A DNA stretch of 64,000 nt from Roseococcus pinisoli (GTDB taxonomy: Bacteria; Pseudomonadota; Alphaproteobacteria; Acetobacterales; Acetobacteraceae). The stretch is from positions 174,969 to 238,968 of the forward strand of contig NZ_JAHCDA010000003.1 of assembly GCF_018413645.1 (NCBI RefSeq), given 5' to 3'. Positions 8,396 through 17,389 of the stretch are shown here, piece after piece (within the stretch, counting starts at the first letter, position 1; the number at the start of each line of letters is the position of its first letter). Below the pieces are notes generated by a model. It saw nothing but the letters and a program-made list of their open reading frames with translations, was not told the origin of the DNA and did not search any database. Both the position numbers and the translations under genes were made by a program.

Positions 8396-8874
8396 CGACC
8401 GAGCCAGGCCTCGAGATTCTCCAGGGAGGAGGCGAGGCCGGCCGCATGATCCTCGGGCCGGATGGCGTCGGGGACATTTGTACAGGTGATGGTGACCTGC
8501 GTGCCGATCGGGACGGGGGCGAGGGACCAGGTCATGGTCATCGCTCCCGCGAAGGCAGGATCCTCGGATTCGAACCGGATTTCCTGCACGAGGCGCCGGT
8601 TCGGCAGGAGCTCGACGAAGCGCCCCTGCACCACATCGGCCATCGCGGAGCTCTTGCCCGGCGCGCCGTCGCCGGGCGCGTCATAGGTCAGGATCATGCG
8701 ATAGGTGCCGCCGGCTTGCGGCTCGAAATGCTCGAGCCGTGCCGTCATGCCCTTCGGCGGCAGCCAGGCGATCCAGGCCTGCGGATCCACGAAGGCCTGG
8801 TAGATGCGGGCGGGCGCGGCGCGGACGAGCCGCGAGGCCTGGTCCTTTCGCGAAGACTGGCCCGTCCGCGGCAT
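8389..8874 (-). CDS. SRPBCC (AHSA1-type) domain protein
   Basis: 161 aa in the START-like/AHSA1 fold. The family opening RLVRAAPARIYQAFVDPQAW, with a WLPPKGM turn, is clear; the middle reads GGTYRMILTY and the C-terminal helix ends LENLEAWL. Members bind hydrophobic ligands, and no catalytic residue is assignable. The ATG at 8874 lies one base after the stop of the upstream amidase gene, so the pair is coupled; a longer open frame overlapping the amidase is not used. Confidence 0.85.
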   Translation of the reverse strand: MPRTGQSSRKDQASRLVRAAPARIYQAFVDPQAWIAWLPPKGMTARLEHFEPQAGGTYRMILTYDAPGDGAPGKSSAMADVVQGRFVELLPNRRLVQEIRFESEDPAFAGAMTMTWSLAPVPIGTQVTITCTNVPDAIRPEDHAAGLASSLENLEAWLGRQ

Positions 8875-8875
8875 C

Positions 8876-10312
8876 TCAGCCCGCCGGCGGCCGGTGCTGC
8901 GCCCAGGGGCGGGCCTGCTCCAGCAGTGCGCCGAGCCGCAGCACATCCGTCTCCGCGCCCCATTTCCCCACGATCTGCACCGCCGTCGGCAGCCCGTCCG
9001 TGCCGAAGCCGGAGGGCAGCGAGAGCGCCGGGTGGCCGGTCAGGTTGAAGGGGTACTGGTAGGCCGTCCAACCCTGGCGGGTGATGCCGTACTTCACGCC
9101 GTCGACATCCACCTCGTCATTGGCGGCGTCGAACTCGACGGGAAGCGCGGTGCGGGTCGTGGTGGGGGTGATGAGGAAGTCGTAGCGGGCGAACAACGCC
9201 TGGATGGCGTGGAACAGCCGCGTGCGCGCGAACTGTGCCTTGCGGAAGTCGTGCAGGCTGAAGCCGTCGCCACGCTCCATGAAGGCCAGCGTGACGGGGT
9301 CCATCTGGTTCTGCCAGCGCGGCAGGAACTGCGCGAAGCCGACCGCGAAGCCCGCCTGATACAGGACCCGGCCCTCGTATTCGATCCAGTCGATCTCGTC
9401 CTGCACCTCCTCGACCTCGGCGCCCATGGCGGCCCAGGCCTCGAGCGAGGCGGCGGTGTTCGCCGTCACATCGGCCGCGACGCGCGGGTTGTGGCAGCGC
9501 GGGATGTAGCCGATGCGGACGGCGGAAAGGTCGCTGCCGACGAGCTGCGGGGAGAGCTGCCGGCGATCCTCGCCCTTCAGCGACCAGACGTCCTTCGAGG
9601 CGCCGCCGGTCAGCACCGCATGCATCACGGCCGCGTCGGTGACGGTGCGGGTGAGGGGACCGGCGAAGGTGTTGTTGGCGTAGGTGTCGGTCGCCGTCTC
9701 GTAGGGCACGGTGCCGAGCGTCGGCTTGAGGCCGACGACGCCGCAGCAGGCGGCGGGGCCGCGCACCGAGCCCGCGCCGTCCGTGCCGAGGCCGAGCGGG
9801 CCGAGCCCGGCCGCCACCGCCGCCGCCGCGCCGCCGCTCGATCCGCCGGAGGTGCGGCTGAGGTTCCAGGGGTTGCGGGTGATGCCGTGCGGCGGGCTGT
9901 CGGTGAGGCCCTTATTGCCGAATTCCGGCGTGGTGGACTTGCCGATGATGATGGCGCCGGCCTCGCGCAGGCGCGCCACCAGCACGTCGTCCGCCGGCGC
10001 GGGGGGCGCATCCGTGAAGATCGCCGACCCCTTGCGCGTCGGCACGTCGCGGACGTCCAGCAGATCCTTGATGTTGACCGGCACGCCATGCAGCGGCCCA
10101 AGTTTGCCGCCGGCGCGCACGGCCTTCTCGGCCGCCTTCGCATCGGCGCGCGCCGCCTCGGCCATGACCTCGACAAAGGCATTCAGGCGCGGCTGCTCAC
10201 GCGCGATCGCGCCCAGCACGGTCTCCACATAATCCACGGGCGAGAGCTTGCCGCGGCGGATGAGCGAGGCAGCAGTGGTGGCGGGCGTGAACAGCAGGTC
10301 GTCATCGGACAT
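8876..10312 (-). CDS. Amidase-signature family enzyme
   Basis: 478 aa amidase-signature hydrolase. The Ser-cisSer-Lys triad is visible: Lys82 (VNIKDLLD), cis-Ser158 in the TSGGSSGG motif and nucleophile Ser182 in GTDGAGSVR. The spacing matches the family. It would hydrolyse an amide, of unknown type, in the cytoplasm. Start at 10312 has GGAG about 8 nt upstream. It is divergent from a Bug binding protein with 150 bp between, and heads a two-gene unit with the SRPBCC gene. The LysR gene beyond the Bug protein is a plausible regulator. Confidence 0.92.
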   Translation of the reverse strand: MSDDDLLFTPATTAASLIRRGKLSPVDYVETVLGAIAREQPRLNAFVEVMAEAARADAKAAEKAVRAGGKLGPLHGVPVNIKDLLDVRDVPTRKGSAIFTDAPPAPADDVLVARLREAGAIIIGKSTTPEFGNKGLTDSPPHGITRNPWNLSRTSGGSSGGAAAAVAAGLGPLGLGTDGAGSVRGPAACCGVVGLKPTLGTVPYETATDTYANNTFAGPLTRTVTDAAVMHAVLTGGASKDVWSLKGEDRRQLSPQLVGSDLSAVRIGYIPRCHNPRVAADVTANTAASLEAWAAMGAEVEEVQDEIDWIEYEGRVLYQAGFAVGFAQFLPRWQNQMDPVTLAFMERGDGFSLHDFRKAQFARTRLFHAIQALFARYDFLITPTTTRTALPVEFDAANDEVDVDGVKYGITRQGWTAYQYPFNLTGHPALSLPSGFGTDGLPTAVQIVGKWGAETDVLRLGALLEQARPWAQHRPPAG

Positions 10313-10437
10313 GGGAGAACTCCGTCTTGCGGCGTGAAGAGTGCTGGCGCTTCGCGTCGGACACAAGCGATCCCCCCTGTCCATTTTGCCATGAACCGAT
10401 CAGACTTTGTGCAAGGCGAGGAACAATCGCGCGGCAG

Positions 10438-10453
10438 GTATAATCTTTTGGAG
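10438..10453 (+). promoter_or_regulatory. Promoter-like TATAAT element before the Bug gene
   Basis: GTATAATCTTTTGGAG, with a perfect TATAAT -10 hexamer at 10439-10444 in a GC-rich background. The first bases after it already form the GGAGAGG ribosome-binding site of the gene at 10463, so any transcript would have a leader of only about a dozen bases. No convincing -35 is seen 16-18 bp upstream. A 14/16 match occurs at 2925-2940. Confidence 0.35.
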
Positions 10454-10462
10454 AGGCTTGGG

Positions 10463-11449
10463 ATGATGTTGAACTTCTTCAGGCGCGGTCTGGCGGCCGC
10501 GATGCTGCTCACCGGTGTGGGCGCCGCGGCGCAGGAATTTCCGCAGCCCGGCAGGCCGCTGATGTTCGTCTCGGGCTTTCCCGCCGGCACCGCCATCGAC
10601 ATTTACGGCCGCCTCATCCAGGAGCGCGCGCAGCGCGAGTTCGGCGTGCCCATGGTGATCGACATCCGCGCCGGCGCCTCGGGCAATATCGGCATGGAAT
10701 ACGTCGCGCGCGCGGCGCCGGACGGGCACACCATCATCCTCGCGACCTCGGCGATGATGGCGATCAACCCGGCCGTCTTCCCGCGCATGACCGTCGATCC
10801 GCAGACGGATCTGGTGCCCATCCTCGGTGTCTTCGACGCGCCGAACTTCATGACAGTCAGCACTGAGATGCGGCCGCAATTCACCACCTGCCAGTCGGTC
10901 ATCGACGCGGCCCGGCAGCGGCCGGGGCAGCTGAACTATGCCAGCACGGGCGCCGGCGCCTCGACGCATCTGGCCGGCGCGCAATTCGCCTCCGTCCTGG
11001 GGCTGGACCTGGTCCACGTGCCCTATCGCGGCGGCCCCTTCGCGATGACGGCGCTCTACCAGGGCGCGGTGGATGTCTTCTTCTACCAAACCGGCCCGGT
11101 GATCGAATTCTACCGCGAGGGGCGGGTGCGCCTGCTGGCCGTCACCTCCGGCGAGCGCGTTGCCGCGGTGCCGGAGGTGCCCACCGTGGCCGAGGCCTGC
11201 AACCTCCCGGGCTTCGACAGCACCACCTGGTACGCGCTGATGGCGCCGGCCCGCACGCCCCCCGCGATTCGGAACCGGCTGACGGAGGTCTTCACCCGCA
11301 TCGCCAACGAGCCCGAGCTGCGCGAGCGCATCACGGCCATGGGCTTCGCCCCGAACGTGCAGACGCCCGAAGCGACCCGCGCGCGGCTGGCGCGGGATGC
11401 CGTGACCTGGCGCGGCGTCGTCGAGCGCACCGGCGCGCGCGCGGAGTAG
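10463..11449 (+). CDS. Bug/TctC-family periplasmic substrate-binding protein
   Basis: 328 aa with a Sec signal peptide (residues 1-23, RRGLAAAMLLTGVGAAA then QEFPQPG). It carries the Bug landmarks: MFVSGFPAGTAID, an IRAGASGNIG segment, NYASTGAGASTHLAG for ligand carboxylate contact, VPYRGG, and a late PEVPTVAE. It is an orphan with no membrane components nearby. GGAGAGG lies 6 nt before the ATG (a second ATG follows directly). The LysR gene starts one base after its stop, so it is coupled to its likely regulator. The divergent amidase suggests an amide or carboxylate ligand, which is inference only. Confidence 0.9.
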   Translation: MMLNFFRRGLAAAMLLTGVGAAAQEFPQPGRPLMFVSGFPAGTAIDIYGRLIQERAQREFGVPMVIDIRAGASGNIGMEYVARAAPDGHTIILATSAMMAINPAVFPRMTVDPQTDLVPILGVFDAPNFMTVSTEMRPQFTTCQSVIDAARQRPGQLNYASTGAGASTHLAGAQFASVLGLDLVHVPYRGGPFAMTALYQGAVDVFFYQTGPVIEFYREGRVRLLAVTSGERVAAVPEVPTVAEACNLPGFDSTTWYALMAPARTPPAIRNRLTEVFTRIANEPELRERITAMGFAPNVQTPEATRARLARDAVTWRGVVERTGARAE

Positions 11450-11450
11450 C

Positions 11451-12383
11451 GTGGACCTCCGCCAGCTCAGGCTCTTCCGGCGGATCGTCGCGGAGGGCAG
11501 CTTCTCGCGGGCCGCGGCCGTGCTCGGCATCGCGCAACCCGCGCTGAGCCGTCAGGTGCGGGCGCTGGAGGAGGAGCTCGGCATCCGGCTCCTCCACCGC
11601 AACGGCCGCGGCGTGATCCCGACCGAGGATGGCCGCCGCTTCGCCGAGGCGGTGGCGCCCGTGCTCGACGATCTCGCCCGCATCCGCGACGAGGCGATCG
11701 CCGCGCAGGGCGTGGCGCGCGGGCGCCTGCGCGTGGCCATGCCGCCCTCGGTCGCGGCGGCGCTGGGCCCGGCGCTGATGCGCCATCTGCGCGCCGAGAT
11801 GCCGGGCGTCCAGCTGCACCTGCAGGATGCCTTCACCGGCACCATCCTCGAATGGCTGACGCGGGGCGAGGTGGATGTGGCGGTGCTCAACTCCATGCGG
11901 CGCAGCGCCGCGGTGAGCACCGAGCCGCTCTACGACGCGCATCTCTTCCTGGTCCATCCGCCCGGCGATCCGCGCGTGCTGCGGCGCCTGACGCCGGAGG
12001 GTGAGATCACGCTGGCGGAGGCGGCGTCGCTGCCGCTGCTGCTGCCCGGGCGTCATCATGGCGTGCGCCGGGAGATCGAGGCCGCCCTCTCGGCCGCGGG
12101 CCTGCGCGCCGCGCGGATCGAGGACATCGATTCCCTGACGGGCGTGAAGCACATGGTGGCCGAGGGCCTGGGCTACACGCTCTTCGCCTGGGACGCGGTG
12201 GCGCTGGAGATCCAGGCGGGCATCCTGGCGGCGACGCGGGTCTGCGCGCCGGTCCTGCTGCACGGCTTCGTGATCGGAACTTCCGCCGATGTCTCGCCGG
12301 CGGGGCGCGCGGTGGTGCGCTTCCTCCGCGCGGAGGTCCAGCGCCGGATCGCCGACGGCCGGCTGCGCGCCAGCCCTGGTTGA
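11451..12383 (+). CDS. LysR-family transcriptional regulator
   Basis: 310 aa from a GTG start. The N-terminal winged helix-turn-helix is canonical: LRQLRLFRRIVAEGSFSRAAAVLGIAQPALSRQVRALEEELG-type spacing over residues 2-43, followed by an inducer-binding domain (RGRLRVAMPPSVAAAL onward). It lies one base after the Bug gene stop and probably controls the divergent amidase/Bug region, whose 150-bp gap would contain the operator. The effector cannot be predicted. Confidence 0.93.
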   Translation: MDLRQLRLFRRIVAEGSFSRAAAVLGIAQPALSRQVRALEEELGIRLLHRNGRGVIPTEDGRRFAEAVAPVLDDLARIRDEAIAAQGVARGRLRVAMPPSVAAALGPALMRHLRAEMPGVQLHLQDAFTGTILEWLTRGEVDVAVLNSMRRSAAVSTEPLYDAHLFLVHPPGDPRVLRRLTPEGEITLAEAASLPLLLPGRHHGVRREIEAALSAAGLRAARIEDIDSLTGVKHMVAEGLGYTLFAWDAVALEIQAGILAATRVCAPVLLHGFVIGTSADVSPAGRAVVRFLRAEVQRRIADGRLRASPG

Positions 12384-12411
12384 TCCGGCCCCGGCTGATC
12401 CGAGAAGGCGG

Positions 12412-13461
12412 TCAGGCCGCCAGCGCTTCCGCCTGCGCGCTCTGGCGCAGCGTCGGCAGCACGTCGCGGCCCAGGCGCTCGATCGCGGCGAGCACGGCGG
12501 GCGTCTGAAGGCCGGAGAAGCCGCAATACATGCTCATATGCGTGGGGCGCAGCACCTTGATGTCGTTGGCCAGGATGCGCGTCACCTTCTCGACGCTGCC
12601 GATCGGCGTGTTCTCCAGCAGCCAGTCGATGCTCGGCTCGCCCTCGAAGGGGACGGAATGCATGCGCACGCCGTCGCGCGGCGGCACGGGCACGCGCAGC
12701 GAGAGCGTGGTGCGCGCCAGCTTGAGCAGGCCCTCCGCGGCGCGGCGCTGCTCGGCCGGATCGTCGGTGACGAAGATGTAGCGCTGCAGGCCGAGCGGCA
12801 TGTCGCGGCCGGAGAAGCCGCCGGCACGGTAGCCTTCCTCGGCCTTCTGCTTCAGCGGCAGCGCCATCTCGGCAGTGCGCACGCCCTGGCTGATGAGCAG
12901 CGTGGCGCCCACGCGGCCCGCGCGCTCCAGCAGGCTGCCGCTCGCGCCCGCCAGGTAGATCGGCGGCAGGCCGGGGGCCATGCAGATGGGCGCGGCCGGA
13001 TAGCTGTAGTGCTTGCCCTGATGGTCCACGCGGCCGGTCGTGAGGCCCTGCTCGAGGATGTCCCAGCCCTCGTGCATCATCTCGCTGCGGGCGGCGAGGT
13101 CGATGCCGTAGCCGTTGAACTCGTGCGCCTGGTGGCCGGTGGCGAGGCCGAGGTTGAGGCGGCCGTCGCACATGGTCTGCGCGAAACCGATCTCCTGCAC
13201 CGCCCGCAGCGGATTATGCAGCGGCAGCACGATCACCCCCGTGCCGAGGCGGATGCGCTTCGTCAGCCCGGCGCAATGCGCGACCATCATCAGGGGCGAG
13301 GGGCAGATGGAGGCGCTGGTGAAATGGTGCTCGGCGAACCAGGTCGCGTCGAAGCCCGTCTTCTCGGCCAGCTGCACGGCGGCGGCGGTCAGCTCGAAGA
13401 CCTGCGCGGGCGTCTCCTCGTCGTGATTGAGCGACATCAGGTTGAACAGCGCCATTTCCAT
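12412..13461 (-). CDS. LLM-class flavin-dependent oxidoreductase
   Basis: 349 aa bacterial-luciferase-like TIM barrel. Landmarks include FDATWFAEHHF at about residues 36-46, RIRLGTGVIVLPLHNPLRAVQE, GRLNLGLATGHQAHEF, and an Arg/Ser pocket for FMN phosphate. Such enzymes use FMNH2 or F420 to oxygenate diverse compounds; the substrate is unknown. The start at 13461 begins MEMALFNLMS; an in-frame ATG two codons on is equally plausible and a longer upstream frame lacks homology. It converges with the LysR gene 28 bp away. A second member of the family lies at 23157-24353. Confidence 0.88.
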   Translation of the reverse strand: MEMALFNLMSLNHDEETPAQVFELTAAAVQLAEKTGFDATWFAEHHFTSASICPSPLMMVAHCAGLTKRIRLGTGVIVLPLHNPLRAVQEIGFAQTMCDGRLNLGLATGHQAHEFNGYGIDLAARSEMMHEGWDILEQGLTTGRVDHQGKHYSYPAAPICMAPGLPPIYLAGASGSLLERAGRVGATLLISQGVRTAEMALPLKQKAEEGYRAGGFSGRDMPLGLQRYIFVTDDPAEQRRAAEGLLKLARTTLSLRVPVPPRDGVRMHSVPFEGEPSIDWLLENTPIGSVEKVTRILANDIKVLRPTHMSMYCGFSGLQTPAVLAAIERLGRDVLPTLRQSAQAEALAA

Positions 13462-13542
13462 CGCGGGCAAGTCTCCAGAGCGTTTTCGCCCCCACGATAG
13501 CAGCCGGCGCTGCATCGGCCCCCCTCGCTGAGGGCCTAGCGG

Positions 13543-14469
13543 TTATGCTTCCCGTAGCAGGTCAGCCATGCCGGCCATGGCGGATTCCAGACGGGTGAGG
13601 ACCGCGCGCGCCTGTTCCGGCGCCACGGCCTCGAAGCGCAGGACGGTGCCCGGCACCGACTGGCCGAGCCGGTGGAGGTCCGCCGTGATGACGGTGCAGA
13701 TCTTCGGATAGCCGCCGGTGGTGTGCCGGTCGGGCAGCAGGGCGATGGGCTGGCCGCTGCCCGGAACCTGGAGGCAGCCCGTGGCATTGCCGTCGGAGGT
13801 GATCTCCGGCCGGCCGAGATGGGTGAGCTGCGGGCCGGAAAGCCGCAGGCCCATGCGGTCCGCTTCCGGCGTGACGGTGAAGTCGGAAGAGAGCAGCGCG
13901 TCGATGGCCGCCTCGGAAAAATGGTCGTCCTGCGGGCCGAGCACGACGCGCAGCGGCCGGTCGCGCTCCGCCGGGACGGGGTGGGGCAGGCGGCGCTCGC
14001 GCCGCGAAGCCGCGGCAGGCTGCGCCAGCGGCAGGAGGTCGCCGGCCTGGACCCGGCCGCCATGCAGCCCGCCGAAGCCTGCGCGCGTGTAGGTCGAGAG
14101 GCTGCCGAGAACGGGCGCGAGGGCGAAGCCGCCCTCCACGGCCAGGTAGCAGGCGCCGCCCGAGATCCGTCCGATCTTCAGGACTTCGCCCCGGCGGAGC
14201 GTGAAGCTCTGCAGCATCGGAGGCGCGACGTCGGCGCCGGCCAGGGCGAAGCGGGCGGATTCCGCCTCCACCTCGATCGTGCAGCCTACGCGACACATCT
14301 CCAGCGCGGCGGTTCCGGGCGGATTGCCGACGACGAGATTGGCGCTGCGCAGCGAGATGGGGTCCAGCGCGCCCGAGGGCGGCACGCCCAGCCGCTGATA
14401 GCCCGTCCGGCCGAGGTCCTGGACCGTGGTGAAGAGGCCGCCTTCCACGATGCGGAGCACGGCGCTCAT
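13543..14469 (-). CDS. pxpC: 5-oxoprolinase subunit C (biotin-dependent carboxylase-like)
   Basis: 308 aa of the KipA/PxpC family. The N-terminal GGLFTTVQDLGRTGYQRLGVPPSGALD is diagnostic, as are VVLGPQDDHF and the C-terminal GGYPKICTVITADLHRLGQ. With PxpA and PxpB it forms the bacterial ATP-dependent 5-oxoprolinase that opens 5-oxoproline to glutamate. Its ATG overlaps the pxpB stop by 4 bp. Length is typical. Confidence 0.93.
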   Translation of the reverse strand: MSAVLRIVEGGLFTTVQDLGRTGYQRLGVPPSGALDPISLRSANLVVGNPPGTAALEMCRVGCTIEVEAESARFALAGADVAPPMLQSFTLRRGEVLKIGRISGGACYLAVEGGFALAPVLGSLSTYTRAGFGGLHGGRVQAGDLLPLAQPAAASRRERRLPHPVPAERDRPLRVVLGPQDDHFSEAAIDALLSSDFTVTPEADRMGLRLSGPQLTHLGRPEITSDGNATGCLQVPGSGQPIALLPDRHTTGGYPKICTVITADLHRLGQSVPGTVLRFEAVAPEQARAVLTRLESAMAGMADLLREA

Positions 14470-15185
14470 GCCCGGCACAGCGCGACGGGGTCGGCGCCTT
14501 CCCGGAAGCCGGCCGAGAGGGCCTCGAACTCCGCGGGAGGGACGGGGCGGAAGCTGACCTCGTCGCCCGTCGCGATCAGCGCCGGGCGCGCCAGCCGCGT
14601 CGCATCGAAGAGCGGAACGGGCGTCCGGCCGATGAGGCTCCATCCGCCGGGGACGGTCTGCGGATAGATCGCGGTGAACTCGTTCGCCACGCCGAGCGAG
14701 CCAGCGGGAACGGCGAGGCGCGGGATGGTGCGCCGGGGCGCCGACAGCCGGGGATCGAGGCCCGCCAGATAGGGGAAGCCCGGGTAACCGCCGACCATGG
14801 CCGCGTGATACCGGCCCGCCGAATGGATCTCCACCACCCCCTGCGGCGAGAGGCCGAGGCGGGCCGCCAGCTCCGCGAGGTCGGGCGCGCGCTCGCCCTC
14901 GTAGCAGATGGGCAGCACCCAATGCGCGGGCGCCGTCTCGGCCTCGGTGGCGGCGGGCAGGTCGTCCAGCAGCGCCTTCAGGCGGCGCAGGCTCAGCCGG
15001 GACGGATCGACATGGATGGTCAGCGAGCGCAGCGTCGCCACGCGCTCGACGATGCCGTCGATCCCCTCGAGCTGCCGGTCCAGCCGGCGCGCCCGCGCCG
15101 CCGCCTCGGGCGTGTAGGAGGCCGCGAATTCGACGGTGAGGGCGCCGTCGCCGACGGGCAGGAGACGTGGCTCGGAAGGAATCAT
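14466..15185 (-). CDS. pxpB: 5-oxoprolinase subunit B
   Basis: 239 aa of the KipI/PxpB family: LLPVGDGALTVEF near the N-terminus, LTIHVDPSRLS, the HSAGRYHAAMVGGYPGFPYL motif and VPAGSLGVANEFTAIYPQTVPGGW are all recognisable. It works as a complex with PxpC, encoded directly downstream with a 4-bp overlap. The start is uncertain: ATG 15185 gives a conventional N-terminus; ATG 15209 would add eight residues. pxpA is divergent, 59 bp from the 15185 start, so all three subunits probably share one regulatory region. Confidence 0.92.
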   Translation of the reverse strand: MIPSEPRLLPVGDGALTVEFAASYTPEAAARARRLDRQLEGIDGIVERVATLRSLTIHVDPSRLSLRRLKALLDDLPAATEAETAPAHWVLPICYEGERAPDLAELAARLGLSPQGVVEIHSAGRYHAAMVGGYPGFPYLAGLDPRLSAPRRTIPRLAVPAGSLGVANEFTAIYPQTVPGGWSLIGRTPVPLFDATRLARPALIATGDEVSFRPVPPAEFEALSAGFREGADPVALCRA

Positions 15186-15244
15186 CGCGCCAGCTTGCAC
15201 CGCCCTCATGGACGGGCAAGAGGCCCCGGTCCATCATCGCGCCC

Positions 15245-16018
15245 ATGGTGGCGGTCTCCCTCAACGCCGATCTCGGCGAAAGCTTCGGGCCCTGGAAGAT
15301 GGGCGACGACGCGGCCTTGCTGCCGCTCATCAACGCGGCGAGCCTCGCTTGCGGCTATCATGCCGGCGATCCGGAGATCATGGCCGAGACGGTGCGGTTG
15401 GCGCTCGCCGCCGGCTGCAGCATCGGCGCCCATCCCGGCTTCCCGGACCTGCAGGGCTTCGGCCGGCGGGCCCTGAAGATGTCGGCCCGCGAGGTCGAGG
15501 CCATCACGGCCTATCAGGTCGGTGCGCTGGCCGGCACGGCGGCGCTGCATGGCGGCAAGGTCACGCATGTGAAGCCGCACGGCATGCTGAACACCATCGC
15601 GAGCGCGGAGGAGGATCTCGCCCGCGCCATCGCCCGCGCTGCCCGGGCGGTGGACCGCGACATGATCCTGGTCGTGCTGCCGGGCACCGAGCTCGAGAAG
15701 GCCGGGCGCGCGGAGGGCCTGGCCTGCGCCCTCGAAGGCTATGCCGATCGTCTCTACGAGCCCGACGGCCGGCTCGCCTCCCGCGCCCTGCCGGATGCGG
15801 TGCATCATGACATCGCCGTGATCCGCGAGCAGGCGCTGCGCATGGTGCTGGAAGGCGAGGTCATCGCCCGCGGGGGCGTCCGGTTGAAGCTGGCGGTGCA
15901 GACACTCTGCCTCCATGGCGACGAGCCGAGCGCGGTGGAGGCCGCGCGGCAGGTCCGCGCCGGGCTGCTCGAAGGCGGGGCGCAGCTCCTGACACTGCCA
16001 CGGATGATGGCGGCGTAA
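15245..16018 (+). CDS. pxpA: 5-oxoprolinase subunit A (LamB/YcsF family)
   Basis: 257 aa. The start SLNADLGESFG, the LACGYHAGDP motif, GAHPGFPDLQGFGRR and VKPHGMLNT are signature elements of PxpA. The usual operon order pxpA-B-C is broken here by inversion: A is on the plus strand and B-C on the minus strand, back to back. A gamma-glutamylcyclotransferase in the same window supplies the same metabolite. Confidence 0.94.
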   Translation: MVAVSLNADLGESFGPWKMGDDAALLPLINAASLACGYHAGDPEIMAETVRLALAAGCSIGAHPGFPDLQGFGRRALKMSAREVEAITAYQVGALAGTAALHGGKVTHVKPHGMLNTIASAEEDLARAIARAARAVDRDMILVVLPGTELEKAGRAEGLACALEGYADRLYEPDGRLASRALPDAVHHDIAVIREQALRMVLEGEVIARGGVRLKLAVQTLCLHGDEPSAVEAARQVRAGLLEGGAQLLTLPRMMAA

Positions 16019-16030
16019 TCGGCGGTCCCC

Positions 16031-17389
16031 GTGATCGTCGAACGACTTTTCTCTTTTTCTTTCGCCGGGCCGGCCCGTCGCCGCAGTGCAGCGAATCGGG
16101 TTAGATCGACCCGGCACGACGACGAAGGGACCAAGGGTTTGTCTGGCTTCCTGCTGCTGATGGCGCAGGCCGTGATCTACTTCGCCGTGATGACCCTGGT
16201 GCTGAGGGCCCGTCGCAGTATCGGGATCGGGGTTTTCGTCTGCGCCCTGGGCGTGATGCACTTCCTCGAGACCTACCTGGCCGCCGTCTTCTTCATTGAG
16301 CTGCCCTTCGGGCTCATCTCCCCCGGCTCCACGGTCATGTTCAGCGGCAAGCTCGCCATGATCCTGCTCCTCTACATCATCGAGGACAGCGAGACGGTGC
16401 GGGAGCCGATCTACGGCCTCCTGATCGGCAATGCGCTGATGATCGCGCTGGTCCTGCTGCTGCGCTTCTACGAGCCGGCGGCGGGCCTCTCCCATCTCGG
16501 ACCCGATCTCGTCCTCATCGACCATGTCGGCGTGCTGATGATCTGGGGAACGACGCTCCTCTTCCTGGACAGCCTCGCCATCATCCTGGTCTACGAGTTG
16601 CTTGCACGGCGCTGGCGCGGGCGGGTCTTCCTTCCCATTCTCGTCAGCCTGACGCTGGTCCTGACCTTGGATCAGCTGGCCTTCTTCTCCGGGCTTCATC
16701 TGGTGGCGGGGACGCCCAATTCGGCCCTTTTCGGCGGCTGGATCGCCAAGATGGGGGCGGCGCTGACCTTCGCCCTCATGGCCACCGCCTATCTGCGCTG
16801 GGTCGAGCGCATGCCGGCCGGGGGAGAGCCGGGCGGAACCGCGAAGCTCCTGGGCAAGCTCACCTACCGGCACCGTTACGAGGAGTTGCTAAGCGCCAGC
16901 GTGACGGACCCGCTGACCGGCGCGCTCAATCGCCGGCAGCTGGACAGCTCCGGCCCTGCCCATATCGCCCAGGCGGCGGCGGAAGGGCGGACACTCGCCC
17001 TGGTCCTGGTGGACCTCGACAACTTCAAACAGGTGAATGACGGCTTCGGCCATCAGACCGGCGATGCCGCGCTTCGCGTCACCGTCACCGCGCTGCGTGC
17101 CTCCATCCGGCCGAGCGACGAGATCTTCCGCTATGGCGGCGACGAGTTCGTCATCCTGGCCCATGGGCTGATCCCGGAGGATCTGCCGGCCTATGCCGAG
17201 CGCCTGCGGGCGGCGGTGGCCCGATCCGGCCAGCAGGACCCGGTGCCGCCCCTCACGGCGTCCATCGGTGCCGCCCTCTATCCGAGGGACGCTTTGCATT
17301 TCGAAGGGCTGTTCGCGAAGGCCGATCAGCGTCTCTACGAGGCCAAGGCCCATGGGCGGGACAGGGCGGCGGCGACCGACCTGGACTAA
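16031..17389 (+). CDS. Membrane-bound diguanylate cyclase (GGDEF)
   Basis: Up to 452 aa. Roughly seven hydrophobic segments span about residues 37-260, then a GGDEF domain of about 170 aa with DPLTGALNRR, the DLDNFKQVND metal-binding strand and an intact GGDEF active site. The RPSD inhibitory I-site lies five residues upstream, so the enzyme should be active and product-inhibited. The membrane part faintly recalls VUT/YhhQ-like proteins (LISPGSTVMF followed by YIIED), which is a weak match. The GTG at 16031 is the longest start; a TTG at 16139 just before the first membrane helix is more plausible on protein grounds. The 3' end overlaps the next gene by 4 bp, tail to tail. Confidence 0.85.
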   Translation: MIVERLFSFSFAGPARRRSAANRVRSTRHDDEGTKGLSGFLLLMAQAVIYFAVMTLVLRARRSIGIGVFVCALGVMHFLETYLAAVFFIELPFGLISPGSTVMFSGKLAMILLLYIIEDSETVREPIYGLLIGNALMIALVLLLRFYEPAAGLSHLGPDLVLIDHVGVLMIWGTTLLFLDSLAIILVYELLARRWRGRVFLPILVSLTLVLTLDQLAFFSGLHLVAGTPNSALFGGWIAKMGAALTFALMATAYLRWVERMPAGGEPGGTAKLLGKLTYRHRYEELLSASVTDPLTGALNRRQLDSSGPAHIAQAAAEGRTLALVLVDLDNFKQVNDGFGHQTGDAALRVTVTALRASIRPSDEIFRYGGDEFVILAHGLIPEDLPAYAERLRAAVARSGQQDPVPPLTASIGAALYPRDALHFEGLFAKADQRLYEAKAHGRDRAAATDLD

